Below the pieces are notes generated by a model. That model was not told where the DNA came from. It ran no database searches and worked only from the letters and a program-made list of their open reading frames with translations. The position numbers and the translations under genes are program-made. Below are positions 45,263 to 53,154 of a stretch of DNA of 64,000 nucleotides, piece after piece (position 1 is the stretch's first letter; each line of letters starts with the position of its first letter). Source of the DNA: CAVQFB01 sp963711675 (lineage in GTDB: Bacteria > Acidobacteriota > Terriglobia > Terriglobales > Acidobacteriaceae); NCBI GenBank assembly GCA_963711675.1, contig CAVQFB010000016.1, positions 62,001 to 126,000 on the forward strand, given 5' to 3'.

Positions 45263-46259
45263 CTATTTCGCGGCCACTTTTTTCTTTGCTGGCGCCTTTG
45301 CCGTCTGGACCGCCGCCGGCTTTTCGCCTGCCAGGAACGCCGCCCAGCGCAGCTCCTTTGCCGGATTCTCTTCGCTAAGTGCCTTCTTTACTGCAAGTTC
45401 CGCAACCGCATTCACCACCCACTCAAAGTTCGCCTTGCCCACCGAATTCACATCAGCATCCGGGGCAGGGTTCATGAAGTCGATGGCATAGGGCACGCCG
45501 TCCTCTACCGCAAACTCCACCGTATTCAGGTCATACCCCAGAGCCTGGCACAAGGTCTGCGCATCCTTGACCACCCGATCCAGCAACCTGGGGTCGTAGA
45601 GCGGCGGATTCTTTACGTACCGCTCATGAAACGGCGCTTTCGGGTCGTAGGGCATAACGTGCACCTTTTCCTGACCAATCACATAGCAGCGGAAGTACTC
45701 CTTGAACTCCACTCCACGCTGCAGCGTCATGCACAGGGACCCGGTCTCGTTGTAGCACTTGAAGAATTCTTCAGGCGAGTGAACCTTATAAACATGTTTC
45801 CACCCGCCACCGTCGTATGGCTTAAGGAACGCAGGGAAGCCGACGTAGTCGAAAATCTCTTCCCAGTTCAGCGGATAAATCAGGTTCCGCATCGACTGGT
45901 CCGTGGTTCCCGGCGGGTGTTGATTGTGGGGCAGCAGAACCGTCGGCGGAATCGCAACTCCCAGCTTGGTCGCCAGCGCATAGTTGAAGAATTTGTCGTC
46001 CGCCGTCCACCAGAACGGGTTGTTGATGACGATGGTGCCGTTCAACGCCGCGTTCTTCAGATAGGACGCGGTAGAACGAAATGTCCTGCGAGATGCGGTC
46101 GATGATGACGCGATACCCGCTCGGCCCAGCCATCCTCACACCGCCGAGCTTGACGAATTCCGCCGTCACGCCCGGCACCTTCATGTTGTTGATCTTTTCC
46201 ACCACGGCTGGCGGAAAAGTGTTTTCCATACCGAAAATGATTCCGACTTTGTTTGCCAT
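45263..46259 (-). CDS. ATP-grasp (RimK-like) ligase (one frameshift)
   Basis: About 330 residues, from the ATG at 46259 (MANKVGIIFGMENTF, GGGAGC-type site upstream), then changing frame near 46070 (reading from YRVLSEERG to SYLKNAALNGTIVINNPFWW). The ATP-grasp core shows FPAFLKPYDGGGWKHVYKV (Lys and Gly loop), GVEFKEYFRCYVIG and the metal-binding VEFAVEDGVPYAIDFMNPAPD (E-x-D-x-x-N-P). C-terminal lysine-rich tail AKAPAKKKVAAK. An ATP-grasp C-N ligase acting on an acid and an amine is likely. Second gene of the operon. Confidence 0.78.
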
Positions 46260-46336
46260 CAGAAGCTCCCGCCAATCTTCGAAACCTGAAACTTTGAAAC
46301 TTGAAACTCGAAACCAAGAATCCTGAAACCAGAAGT

Positions 46337-47047
46337 CTAGAAATACTTTCCCGCCATCCTCCGCCACAACGGCCAATCATGCTTGGAATTATCGTTCCAC
46401 ACATCCAGCCAATGCGGCACGGCTTTGTCATTCAACTTCGCCGACAACTTTACATTCTGGTCAAGACACATATCCCAGTCCGCCGACCCCAGCACAATCT
46501 TCATCTGCCGGTAGCGGCTCAGGAACCAGTCGTCGCTCATGTTCGGGAGAAAATCCTGCGGGCAGTTGAAGTAGCAATCGTTGTCGTAGTAGCCGTCGAG
46601 AAACTGCTGGATATCGAACGCCCCGCTCATGCTCACACAGTGAGTCACCACATCGGGATGTTTCAACGCGAAGTTCACCGCGTGATAGCCGCCAAAGCTC
46701 GCGCCGGTTACCGCCAGGTTCTGGGACTGATTTTTCCAGCGCAGGAAGGGAAGCAGTTCGTGCAGAATGTAGCGCTCATAGTCCAGATGCCGCAGCACCC
46801 GCACCCGCGGATGCACGCCCTTGTTGTACCAGCTCTCACCGTCCACCGAATCCGGACAGAAAACCTGCAACTCGCCGCGATCGATCTTCGACGCGAGCGC
46901 TCCGATCATGCCCGCATCCTCATACTCGAAAAACCGGCCCCTCGAACTGGGAAAAACCAGCACGGGAGTGCCGGCATGACCAAAAATCAGCATCTCCATG
47001 TCGCGGTGCAGTTCCTGGCTGTAACCTTTGTAATATTCGCGGTTCAT
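46337..47047 (-). CDS. Esterase D-like alpha/beta hydrolase
   Basis: 236 residues. Alpha/beta-hydrolase with the nucleophile elbow TGASFGGYHAVNFAL (G-x-S-x-G), YNKGVHPRVRVLRHLDYERYIL upstream, and a C-terminal catalytic His in NDSKHDWPLWRRM (here NDNSKHDWPLW). It belongs to the S-formylglutathione-hydrolase/esterase D-like group. First gene of the minus-strand operon with two ATP-grasp proteins, a GCS2 ligase and an M29 peptidase; 77 bases separate it from the ATP-grasp gene. It may hydrolyse an ester or thioester in the same pathway. Confidence 0.85.
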   Translation of the reverse strand: MNREYYKGYSQELHRDMEMLIFGHAGTPVLVFPSSRGRFFEYEDAGMIGALASKIDRGELQVFCPDSVDGESWYNKGVHPRVRVLRHLDYERYILHELLPFLRWKNQSQNLAVTGASFGGYHAVNFALKHPDVVTHCVSMSGAFDIQQFLDGYYDNDCYFNCPQDFLPNMSDDWFLSRYRQMKIVLGSADWDMCLDQNVKLSAKLNDKAVPHWLDVWNDNSKHDWPLWRRMAGKYF

Positions 47048-47267
47048 GCGTAGGCAAGGCGTCCGACCGGGCTAGCGAAAAATATCACAACCAGCCGCTG
47101 GATCACCAACAAAGCTTTTCCTTCGTGGCCCTTCGTTTCCTTTGTGGTTAGTGCTTTTCCTCTGTGATTCTCTGTGGCCTCTGTGATTTAGGCTTTTTGC
47201 CGTTCTTCTGCTCTCAGCTACACTAGGAACCTACCCCGATCCGTCAATACCGGTCCGGAGCCAGCCC
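47048..47267. other. Intergenic gap with CTCTGTG-type imperfect repeats
   Basis: 220 bases between the divergent esterase and OCD genes. From ~47115 to 47195 it contains imperfect copies of CTTTGTGGTTAG, CTCTGTGATT, CTCTGTGGCC and CTCTGTGATT. Similar short runs occur at 42910 (GCCTCTGTGGTGAAAAGG). No ORF is supported. Confidence 0.4.
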
Positions 47268-48188
47268 TTGCAATCGCTCGACGAATCCCAGGTACGCAAC
47301 CTTCTCGATCCCGCGCGCCTCATTACAGCCCTCGAAGACGCGTTTCGACGCCGCTATCCCTCGACGCTCCTGCCCGTCCGCACGCAAATGAATCTGGCTG
47401 ACGGCGTATTCCTGATCATGCCTTGTTATGACCGCGAGGGTCGCGGCCTCGGCATGAAGCTGATTATGGTGTGCAACAGCAAGACCGAAGACAAGATTCA
47501 CGCCAACTATCTCCTTCTGGATTCGGCGACCGGCCACCCTAAGCTGCTCATCCCCGCCAACGCGCTCACCGATATTCGCACCGCTGCTGTCTCCGCCGTC
47601 GCCACCAAATATCTAGCGCGCGAAGACGCGAAGGTTCTGGGAGTTTTTGGCACGGGCCGTCAAGCCCGGGCGCACCTGCAGGTGCTCCGGCTGGTGAGGA
47701 AGTTTGAGAGCTTCCTGGTTTCCGGTCTCGATGTGGGCGAAAGCCGCGAATTTGCCCAACGGATGGCCCAGGAACTGGGCGCGAAAGTCGAGTCCGTATA
47801 TTCCCGTGCCTGCGCCGCCGAATCCGATGTTCTCTGCACCTGCACCACCTCGAAAACGCCGCTTTTTGACGGCAAACTGCTGCGTCCTGGCACGCACATC
47901 AATGCCATCGGCGCCTTCCAGCCGCAAAGCCGCGAGATTGACGATGCGACGGTTCAGCGAGCGCGCGTCATGGTCGACACCTACGACGGGGCTCTGGCCG
48001 AAGCCGGTGATTTGCTGATCCCGATCAACAAGGGGCTCATCACGCGCAACCACATTCTCAGCGACTTGCACGAAATGCTGAACGACAAGAAACAAATTCG
48101 GACCAGTGCCGAGGACATCACTCTCTTCAAAAGCGTGGGCAACGCGCTCGAAGACCTCGTAGCGGCAGAGCTTATCCAGCCGGCCTGA
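47268..48188 (+). CDS. Ornithine cyclodeaminase/mu-crystallin family protein
   Basis: 306 residues from a TTG at 47268 (GGAG 8 bases upstream). The Rossmann cofactor loop is KVLGVFGTGRQARAHLQVL; GTHINAIGAFQPQSREID and the C-terminal FKSVGNALEDLVAAELI (NAL(E/D)D) are family marks. Members include ornithine cyclodeaminase, alanine dehydrogenase and delta1-pyrroline-2-carboxylate reductase; the motifs do not decide. It is not next to arginine genes. Alone on the plus strand before a TPR gene 57 bases later. Confidence 0.86.
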   Translation: MQSLDESQVRNLLDPARLITALEDAFRRRYPSTLLPVRTQMNLADGVFLIMPCYDREGRGLGMKLIMVCNSKTEDKIHANYLLLDSATGHPKLLIPANALTDIRTAAVSAVATKYLAREDAKVLGVFGTGRQARAHLQVLRLVRKFESFLVSGLDVGESREFAQRMAQELGAKVESVYSRACAAESDVLCTCTTSKTPLFDGKLLRPGTHINAIGAFQPQSREIDDATVQRARVMVDTYDGALAEAGDLLIPINKGLITRNHILSDLHEMLNDKKQIRTSAEDITLFKSVGNALEDLVAAELIQPA

Positions 48189-48244
48189 GTCACTATGTCA
48201 GCACAACGCCCCCTGTCTGGTTTACGATAGTCGCTGCGCAAGAA

Positions 48245-49402
48245 ATGACAGTCGCTGCCCAGAAGCCATTTTTTCGTCGCCCCCCGATCATACTAGCTCT
48301 CTTGGTCATTCTTGCGGTCTTAGGTTTTGTGATCGTGGGCCGATTGGTAAGCCACTACCGCATTTACCAGCGTACATGGGCGAGCGAAATTTACAGGTTG
48401 GGTCTTTCCTACCAGCAGACCGGTCAGCCTGAGCGTGCCATTGATCAGTTCCGCGCGGCCCTCATCTATGATCCCGATAACGATCAGATCCAGCTCAGCC
48501 TCGGTCGCGCCTTGCGCGATACAGGCCGCCTCGACGAGGCCGAGTCTTATCTTCTGACCCTGTGGGAGCGGGCTCCCCAGGACAGCACCATCAATTTTGC
48601 GCTGGGTCGCCTGGCAGCGCGTCGCGGCAATCTTGATGACGTGCTGCGCTACTATCACAACGCAATCTACGGGGTCTGGAAATCCGATCCCGAGGCCAAC
48701 CGCCGCATGGCGCGGTTCGAGTTGATCGATTTCCTGCTTCAGAAGAACGCCCACACCGAGGCCCAATCGGAACTGATTGCGCTCCTTCCCACGCTTCCAC
48801 CAGATGCCGGTCTCCACATTCAAGTCGCCGATCTGTTCATGCGCGCTCAGGACGCCGCCTCCGCCCTGAGCCAGTATCAGGCCGCGCTCCGGGAAGACCG
48901 TAACAACTCCGCAGCGCTCTTCGGCGCTGGCCAGGCCGCGTTCCAGTTGGGCCGCTATCGCACCGCCCAGAATTATTTACAAAGCGCGGCCAACGCATCG
49001 CCGCCCGAGCCGCGTGCAAAACCCCAATTGCAGACTGCAAGCCTTGTGCTGCAGTCTGACCCGTTCCGCCGTGGCATCTCCGACGCCGAAAGAAATCGCA
49101 GAATCCGCGCGGCATTTGAGCGGGCGGGCGGGCGGCTAGACAAGTGTGCGTTGACCAATGGCGGAGTGAGTGCGGATTTGACTCCCGTGTCCCCTGAACT
49201 CGCGTCACTCAAGTCGCAATGGAGCGAAATGAAGCCCAAGCTTCGCACCATGAATCGTCAGACGGAATCCGACCTACCCGACGCGATCATGGATCTGGTC
49301 TTTCAGATCGAACAACAGACACAAAAAAACTGTGGCGGCGCCGAAGGCGAAGACCTTGCTCTACTTTTGATCTCGCATGACCGCGCAGGAGTCGACCGAT
49401 GA
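48245..49402 (+). CDS. Membrane-anchored TPR protein
   Basis: 385 residues. One N-terminal transmembrane helix (PIILALLVILAVLGFVIVGRL), then about six TPR units (from EIYRLGLSYQQTGQPERAIDQFRAAL to FGAGQAAFQLGRYRTAQNYL). The C-terminal ~100 residues are helical and charged. The stop overlaps the start of the chloride channel by 4 bases (ATGA), suggesting coupled expression and possibly a related role. Function unknown. Confidence 0.82.
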   Translation: MTVAAQKPFFRRPPIILALLVILAVLGFVIVGRLVSHYRIYQRTWASEIYRLGLSYQQTGQPERAIDQFRAALIYDPDNDQIQLSLGRALRDTGRLDEAESYLLTLWERAPQDSTINFALGRLAARRGNLDDVLRYYHNAIYGVWKSDPEANRRMARFELIDFLLQKNAHTEAQSELIALLPTLPPDAGLHIQVADLFMRAQDAASALSQYQAALREDRNNSAALFGAGQAAFQLGRYRTAQNYLQSAANASPPEPRAKPQLQTASLVLQSDPFRRGISDAERNRRIRAAFERAGGRLDKCALTNGGVSADLTPVSPELASLKSQWSEMKPKLRTMNRQTESDLPDAIMDLVFQIEQQTQKNCGGAEGEDLALLLISHDRAGVDR

Positions 49403-51159
49403 GCGTTCCTCCGGTTCCTGCCCCCGTCGCTGCCGAGAATGGGGCGAAAGACTGGATTCGCCGCAACGCTGCCCGATCTGCTTGGCAAGCGGCGTTCCGC
49501 GAAGATCGTTTCTTCCTGGTGCTCTCGGTGTTCATCGGAATTTTCGCGGGTCTTGCCGTCGTCTGTTTCCGCCTGGCGATTGAGTGGAGCAAGATCGCAC
49601 TCCTCGGACCCGTCCCCGAACCTCACAATATTCGGTTGCTGCTAGCCCCTGCTCTCGTAAGTCTGGTGGTGGCCGTCCTCGTGATTCACGTCTTCCGCGG
49701 GGTTCGTGGCAGTGGCGTCAATCAGACCAAGGCAGCTCTTTACATTTTCAACGGGAACATTCCCATCCAGACGGCGGTGGGGAAGTTCATCACTGCTGCG
49801 TTGTCCATCGGATCGGGTCACTCGCTTGGTCCCGAGGATCCTTCCCTGCAGATTGGCGCGACCCTCGCTTCCTTCCTCGGTCGCTGGCTTGATCTTTCCC
49901 GCGACAAGGTACGGCTCATGGCGCCGGTCGGTGCAGCCGCGGGTTTGGCTGCCGCCTTCAACGCGCCCATCTCGGCGGTTCTTTTCGTCATCGAGGAAGT
50001 CATCGGGCGCTGGACTGCCGGGATTCTCGGTTCCGTGGTGCTCTCTGCCGTATCAAGTGTCGTCATCGTGCGTTGGTTCCTCGGCTCCGAGCCTCTCTTC
50101 CGTATTCCAAGCGTCGCCTTGCTGCGCCCGGCCGAATTAATCGCCTACGTCGTGCTCGGGATCGTAGGGGGTATCGCCGCTGTCGTCTTCGCCCGAGCCA
50201 TAGGCTATTTTCGTCTTCGCCTGCGTGCGTGGCCGAATTGGACTCAGTACGTCCAGCCTGCAGCGGCCGGTCTCTTGATCGGGCTCATCGGCTTCTTCGG
50301 CGCCCCGCAGGTAATGGGCGCCGGCTACGAATACATCGACCAGGCCATGCACGATCAATTCACCTGGCAGATGCTCGCGATTCTGGCGGGCCTGAAAATC
50401 CTGTCCACGACGCTCTCTTTCGTCAGCGGAACTCCCGGCGGCATGTTTGCTCCCACCTTATTTATCGGCGCCATGCTGGGCGGCGCCGTCGTCGGCGTCG
50501 AACGGCATTTCTTTCCCCACCTCACCGGCTCGACCGCTACCTATGCATTGGTTGGGATGGGCGTGCTGTTTGCCGGATTTCTCCGCGCCCCCATGACATC
50601 GGTATTCATGGTGCTCGAAGTCAGCGGCAACTATTCCATCATTGTGCCCGTGATTGTCGCCAACACCTTCGCCTACGTCATCTCGCGCAGCCTGCAACCA
50701 GTACCGATTTTCGATCTCTTGACCCGTCAGGACGGCCTTGTACTCCCTTCGCTCGAAGAGCAACGCGAGGAAACGGTGCTCCGAGTCGAGGACGCGATGA
50801 AACCGCTAACCTCACCCCTGCTCGATTCCGAAGACACCGTGGACGAGGCCCTTCGCCGCACTCAAGCTTCAAAGGAAAACGTCTTTCTGGTGGAGATGAG
50901 CCCGAGCGGCTGGAACACGATCGCGCGCGATGTGCTTACTCGCATGAGGGGGGAAGGGAAGGGTGAACTCTCGCTGCGTTCCGTGCTCCCCATCAAGCAA
51001 TTGCCATATCTTTATCCGGATCTTCCCCTCGACGTCGCGCTACGCCACATCAGCAACTTTGCCCTGGTTCCTGTCGTCAATCGCGCTGACATGCGCAAGC
51101 TGGAAGGCGTAGTATCGCGCGAAGCTGTCCTCAGCCGCTATCAATCGGCTTCAGACTAG
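49399..51159 (+). CDS. ClC-family chloride channel/transporter with CBS domains
   Basis: 586 residues. The ClC core (~30-430) shows the selectivity-filter sequence GSGHSLGPEDPSLQIG (gating-Glu position kept, in place of the common GREGP), LAAAFNAPISAVLFVIEE, and GTPGGMFAPTLFIGAMLGG. A pair of CBS domains lies at ~455-586 (RVEDAMKPLTSPLLDSEDTVDEAL, ALVPVVNRADMRKLEGVVSREAVL). In this family they mediate Cl-/H+ exchange or channel flow at the inner membrane. Overlaps the TPR gene by 4 bases. Confidence 0.9.
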   Translation: MSVPPVPAPVAAENGAKDWIRRNAARSAWQAAFREDRFFLVLSVFIGIFAGLAVVCFRLAIEWSKIALLGPVPEPHNIRLLLAPALVSLVVAVLVIHVFRGVRGSGVNQTKAALYIFNGNIPIQTAVGKFITAALSIGSGHSLGPEDPSLQIGATLASFLGRWLDLSRDKVRLMAPVGAAAGLAAAFNAPISAVLFVIEEVIGRWTAGILGSVVLSAVSSVVIVRWFLGSEPLFRIPSVALLRPAELIAYVVLGIVGGIAAVVFARAIGYFRLRLRAWPNWTQYVQPAAAGLLIGLIGFFGAPQVMGAGYEYIDQAMHDQFTWQMLAILAGLKILSTTLSFVSGTPGGMFAPTLFIGAMLGGAVVGVERHFFPHLTGSTATYALVGMGVLFAGFLRAPMTSVFMVLEVSGNYSIIVPVIVANTFAYVISRSLQPVPIFDLLTRQDGLVLPSLEEQREETVLRVEDAMKPLTSPLLDSEDTVDEALRRTQASKENVFLVEMSPSGWNTIARDVLTRMRGEGKGELSLRSVLPIKQLPYLYPDLPLDVALRHISNFALVPVVNRADMRKLEGVVSREAVLSRYQSASD

Positions 51160-51205
51160 TCGATTCCAATAGTGTCCAGGCGCAGATTTCGAATAGACTC
51201 TTCCG

Positions 51206-51373
51206 ATGAAAATTCTGGAACTGCTGAGCAAGCCGGCCGCATTAGCAAGTGGATGGACCAGCGCAATCCTTTGTTTCAGTGCTGCGAGCGGCTTCTGGCT
51301 GGCTGCGCAACGTGGCCGCGCCGCCTGCTGGCTGGTTCTGGGTCTCATCGAAGTTGCAGCCATACTCCTGTAG
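51206..51373 (+). CDS. Small hydrophobic protein of 55 residues
   Basis: An ATG at 51206 to TAG at 51371-51373 gives a peptide with two hydrophobic stretches (SGWTSAILCFSAASGFWLAA and CWLVLGLIEVAAILL), which would make a two-helix membrane protein. No clear Shine-Dalgarno. It fills the 288-base gap between the ClC gene and the dehydrogenase and is too short for a standard gene call. It may be a chance ORF. Confidence 0.35.
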   Translation: MKILELLSKPAALASGWTSAILCFSAASGFWLAAQRGRAACWLVLGLIEVAAILL

Positions 51374-51435
51374 TGCCAATAGAACTCTTAATGGACACTG
51401 TCTCCATTCGTCTTCGCTTCACGCTTTTCTCCAAC

Positions 51436-51441
51436 TAGTAT
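51436..51441 (+). promoter_or_regulatory. -10-like box at the alcohol dehydrogenase start
   Basis: TAGTAT at 51436-51441 lies 6 bases before the ATG at 51448, again suggesting a leaderless transcript. No -35 is convincing. Confidence 0.25.
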
Positions 51442-51447
51442 GGATTT

Positions 51448-52452
51448 ATGCGCGCGATGGTGCTCAAAACTCCCGGACCAGTCGACGGCTCCCCGTTGCG
51501 CCTCGAAGAGATTACCCTGCCCCTGCCCGGCCCGGGCGAAGTGCGCGTCGAAGTGCGCTGTTGCGGCCTCTGTCACACGGACCTGCACACTGTCGAGGGC
51601 GAACTTCCTCTGCCCAAGCTTCCACTCATTCCCGGGCACCAGATTGTCGGATTTGTCGATGTGGTGGGTCGCGGTGTTCGCACCCTGAAGTCCGGCGACC
51701 GCGCCGGAATTCCCTGGCTGCACTGGACCTGTGGCAAGTGCGCATACTGCCGCATGGGATTGGAGAATCTTTGCGAATACGCGAAGTTTACCGGATATCA
51801 GGTCGACGGCGGCTACGCCGAGTTCGCCGTCGTTCACGAAGACTTCGCCTATCCCATCCCCAAGATCTTCTCGGATGAGAATGCCGCTCCTCTGCTGTGC
51901 GCGGGCATCATCGGCTACCGCTCTTATCGTTTGAGCGGAATTCGTCGGGGCGAGCGGCTGGGCTTATATGGATTCGGCGCTTCGGCGCATCTTGTTCTTC
52001 AGTTTGCGCGGCACCTGGGATGTGAGGTTTACGTCTTCACTCGCGGGCAATCGCATCGCGATCTTGCCAAAAAGCTCGGCGCCGCATGGACTGGCACCGC
52101 CGAGGAGTCGCCGCCCAGTCTTCTCGACGCCGCCATCATCTTTGCTCCGGCAGGATCGCTGGTTCCTCACGCTCTGCAGAATCTGCGCAAGGCTGGAACG
52201 CTGGCTCTCGCCGGAATTACGATGTCCCAGATTCCCGCGCTCGACTACTCTTTGCTCTACCATGAGCGCACCATTCGCAGCGCAGCCAACAGCACACGTC
52301 AGGACTGCCGCGAATTTCTGGAACTCGCCGCGGAGGTTCCTCTGCAAACAGAAATTCAGATCTTCGAGTTGGAAAAGGCAAACCAAGCCCTGCAGGCTCT
52401 GAAGCGAAGTGAGATCAACGGAGCAGGTGTCTTGCAGATCAGGAACGACTGA
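51448..52452 (+). CDS. Zinc-dependent alcohol dehydrogenase family protein
   Basis: 334 residues of the medium-chain dehydrogenase fold. Catalytic-zinc ligands: CCGLCHTDLHTVEGEL (Cys) and LIPGHQIVGFV (His-Glu-equivalent). Structural zinc: HWTCGKCAYCRMGLENLCEYAKF (four Cys). The cofactor loop LGLYGFGASAHLVLQFARHLG lacks the third Gly of the usual GxGxxG, having GFGASA. Substrate range cannot be told. Alone on its strand. Confidence 0.88.
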   Translation: MRAMVLKTPGPVDGSPLRLEEITLPLPGPGEVRVEVRCCGLCHTDLHTVEGELPLPKLPLIPGHQIVGFVDVVGRGVRTLKSGDRAGIPWLHWTCGKCAYCRMGLENLCEYAKFTGYQVDGGYAEFAVVHEDFAYPIPKIFSDENAAPLLCAGIIGYRSYRLSGIRRGERLGLYGFGASAHLVLQFARHLGCEVYVFTRGQSHRDLAKKLGAAWTGTAEESPPSLLDAAIIFAPAGSLVPHALQNLRKAGTLALAGITMSQIPALDYSLLYHERTIRSAANSTRQDCREFLELAAEVPLQTEIQIFELEKANQALQALKRSEINGAGVLQIRND

Positions 52453-52477
52453 ACCGCTCGTCTTCGGTCATGACGCC

Positions 52478-52726
52478 TTAGGCCATCACGTCGAATTGCG
52501 ACCCTTCGTTCCATGTACCGTCTCGGCTCGAGCCGACCGCAGCGGACGACTTCGCCGAACCCTGCAGGTCCCCACCAGAACCTTGCTGGAAGCTGACGAG
52601 GGCCTGTTTCTCTGCCTGGAGTTCACCCGCGTTCAGCGTTCTGCGGGCAGAGTTCGAATCTTTCTTTACGTCCTGTTCGAAGGACGACACAGTGGGCATC
52701 GCTCGGAGACCGTTACTGTTTGACAT
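52478..52726 (-). CDS. Possible small hydrophilic protein (82 residues)
   Basis: The ATG at 52726 starts a peptide (SNSNGLRAMPTVSSFEQDV, LQAEKQALVSFQQGSGGD) rich in Ser, Gly, Gln and Asp with no membrane segment. AAGGA lies about 12 bases upstream, which is far for a Shine-Dalgarno. The longer frame to 52864 has a different composition. No homology recognised; a weak call. It would be convergent with the dehydrogenase gene. Confidence 0.25.
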   Translation of the reverse strand: MSNSNGLRAMPTVSSFEQDVKKDSNSARRTLNAGELQAEKQALVSFQQGSGGDLQGSAKSSAAVGSSRDGTWNEGSQFDVMA

Positions 52727-53154
52727 GGCTGGGTCGTTCCTTTCGACGAGGGGCGGCACTATTACCCTACTCCTGCCGGAACCGGATTTGCTGTGGCCTA
52801 CGTCACACAATCCGTTGCCTATACTGGTAACTCTGTGGAAAACCTCGGCCCACGTCCAGATCACGAATGGCCATCACGACACCTTCCGTTCGGCCTCAAT
52901 TGGCAGTATGTGTCAATCTACTCCTTTCGTTTTCAATCACTTAGCTCCATCCAATGCATGATTCCACCGCTAAACCCCCATTTTGCCCCTTTCATTGGGT
53001 AATGGATGAACCCGAGTTACCCATTCCCTATGATGATCCTGTACCCACCCAACTCTGGGCAGAGCTATACGTCCTTCAGGCGGCGTGGGTTATCAGCTCC
53101 CGGTTCAACCCAGGATCAAGCCATTTCTGAGTAGGTCGCCGAAAGCGAGAGGAC
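52727..53154. other. Upstream region of the radical SAM gene
   Basis: 428 bases with no supported gene on the plus strand. It contains a 7-base inverted repeat, TGGGTAA (52996-53002) with TTACCCA (53017-53023). Just before the start there is a GAGAGGAC ribosome site for the radical SAM ORF. A promoter for it is expected here but I cannot place one with confidence. Confidence 0.35.
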
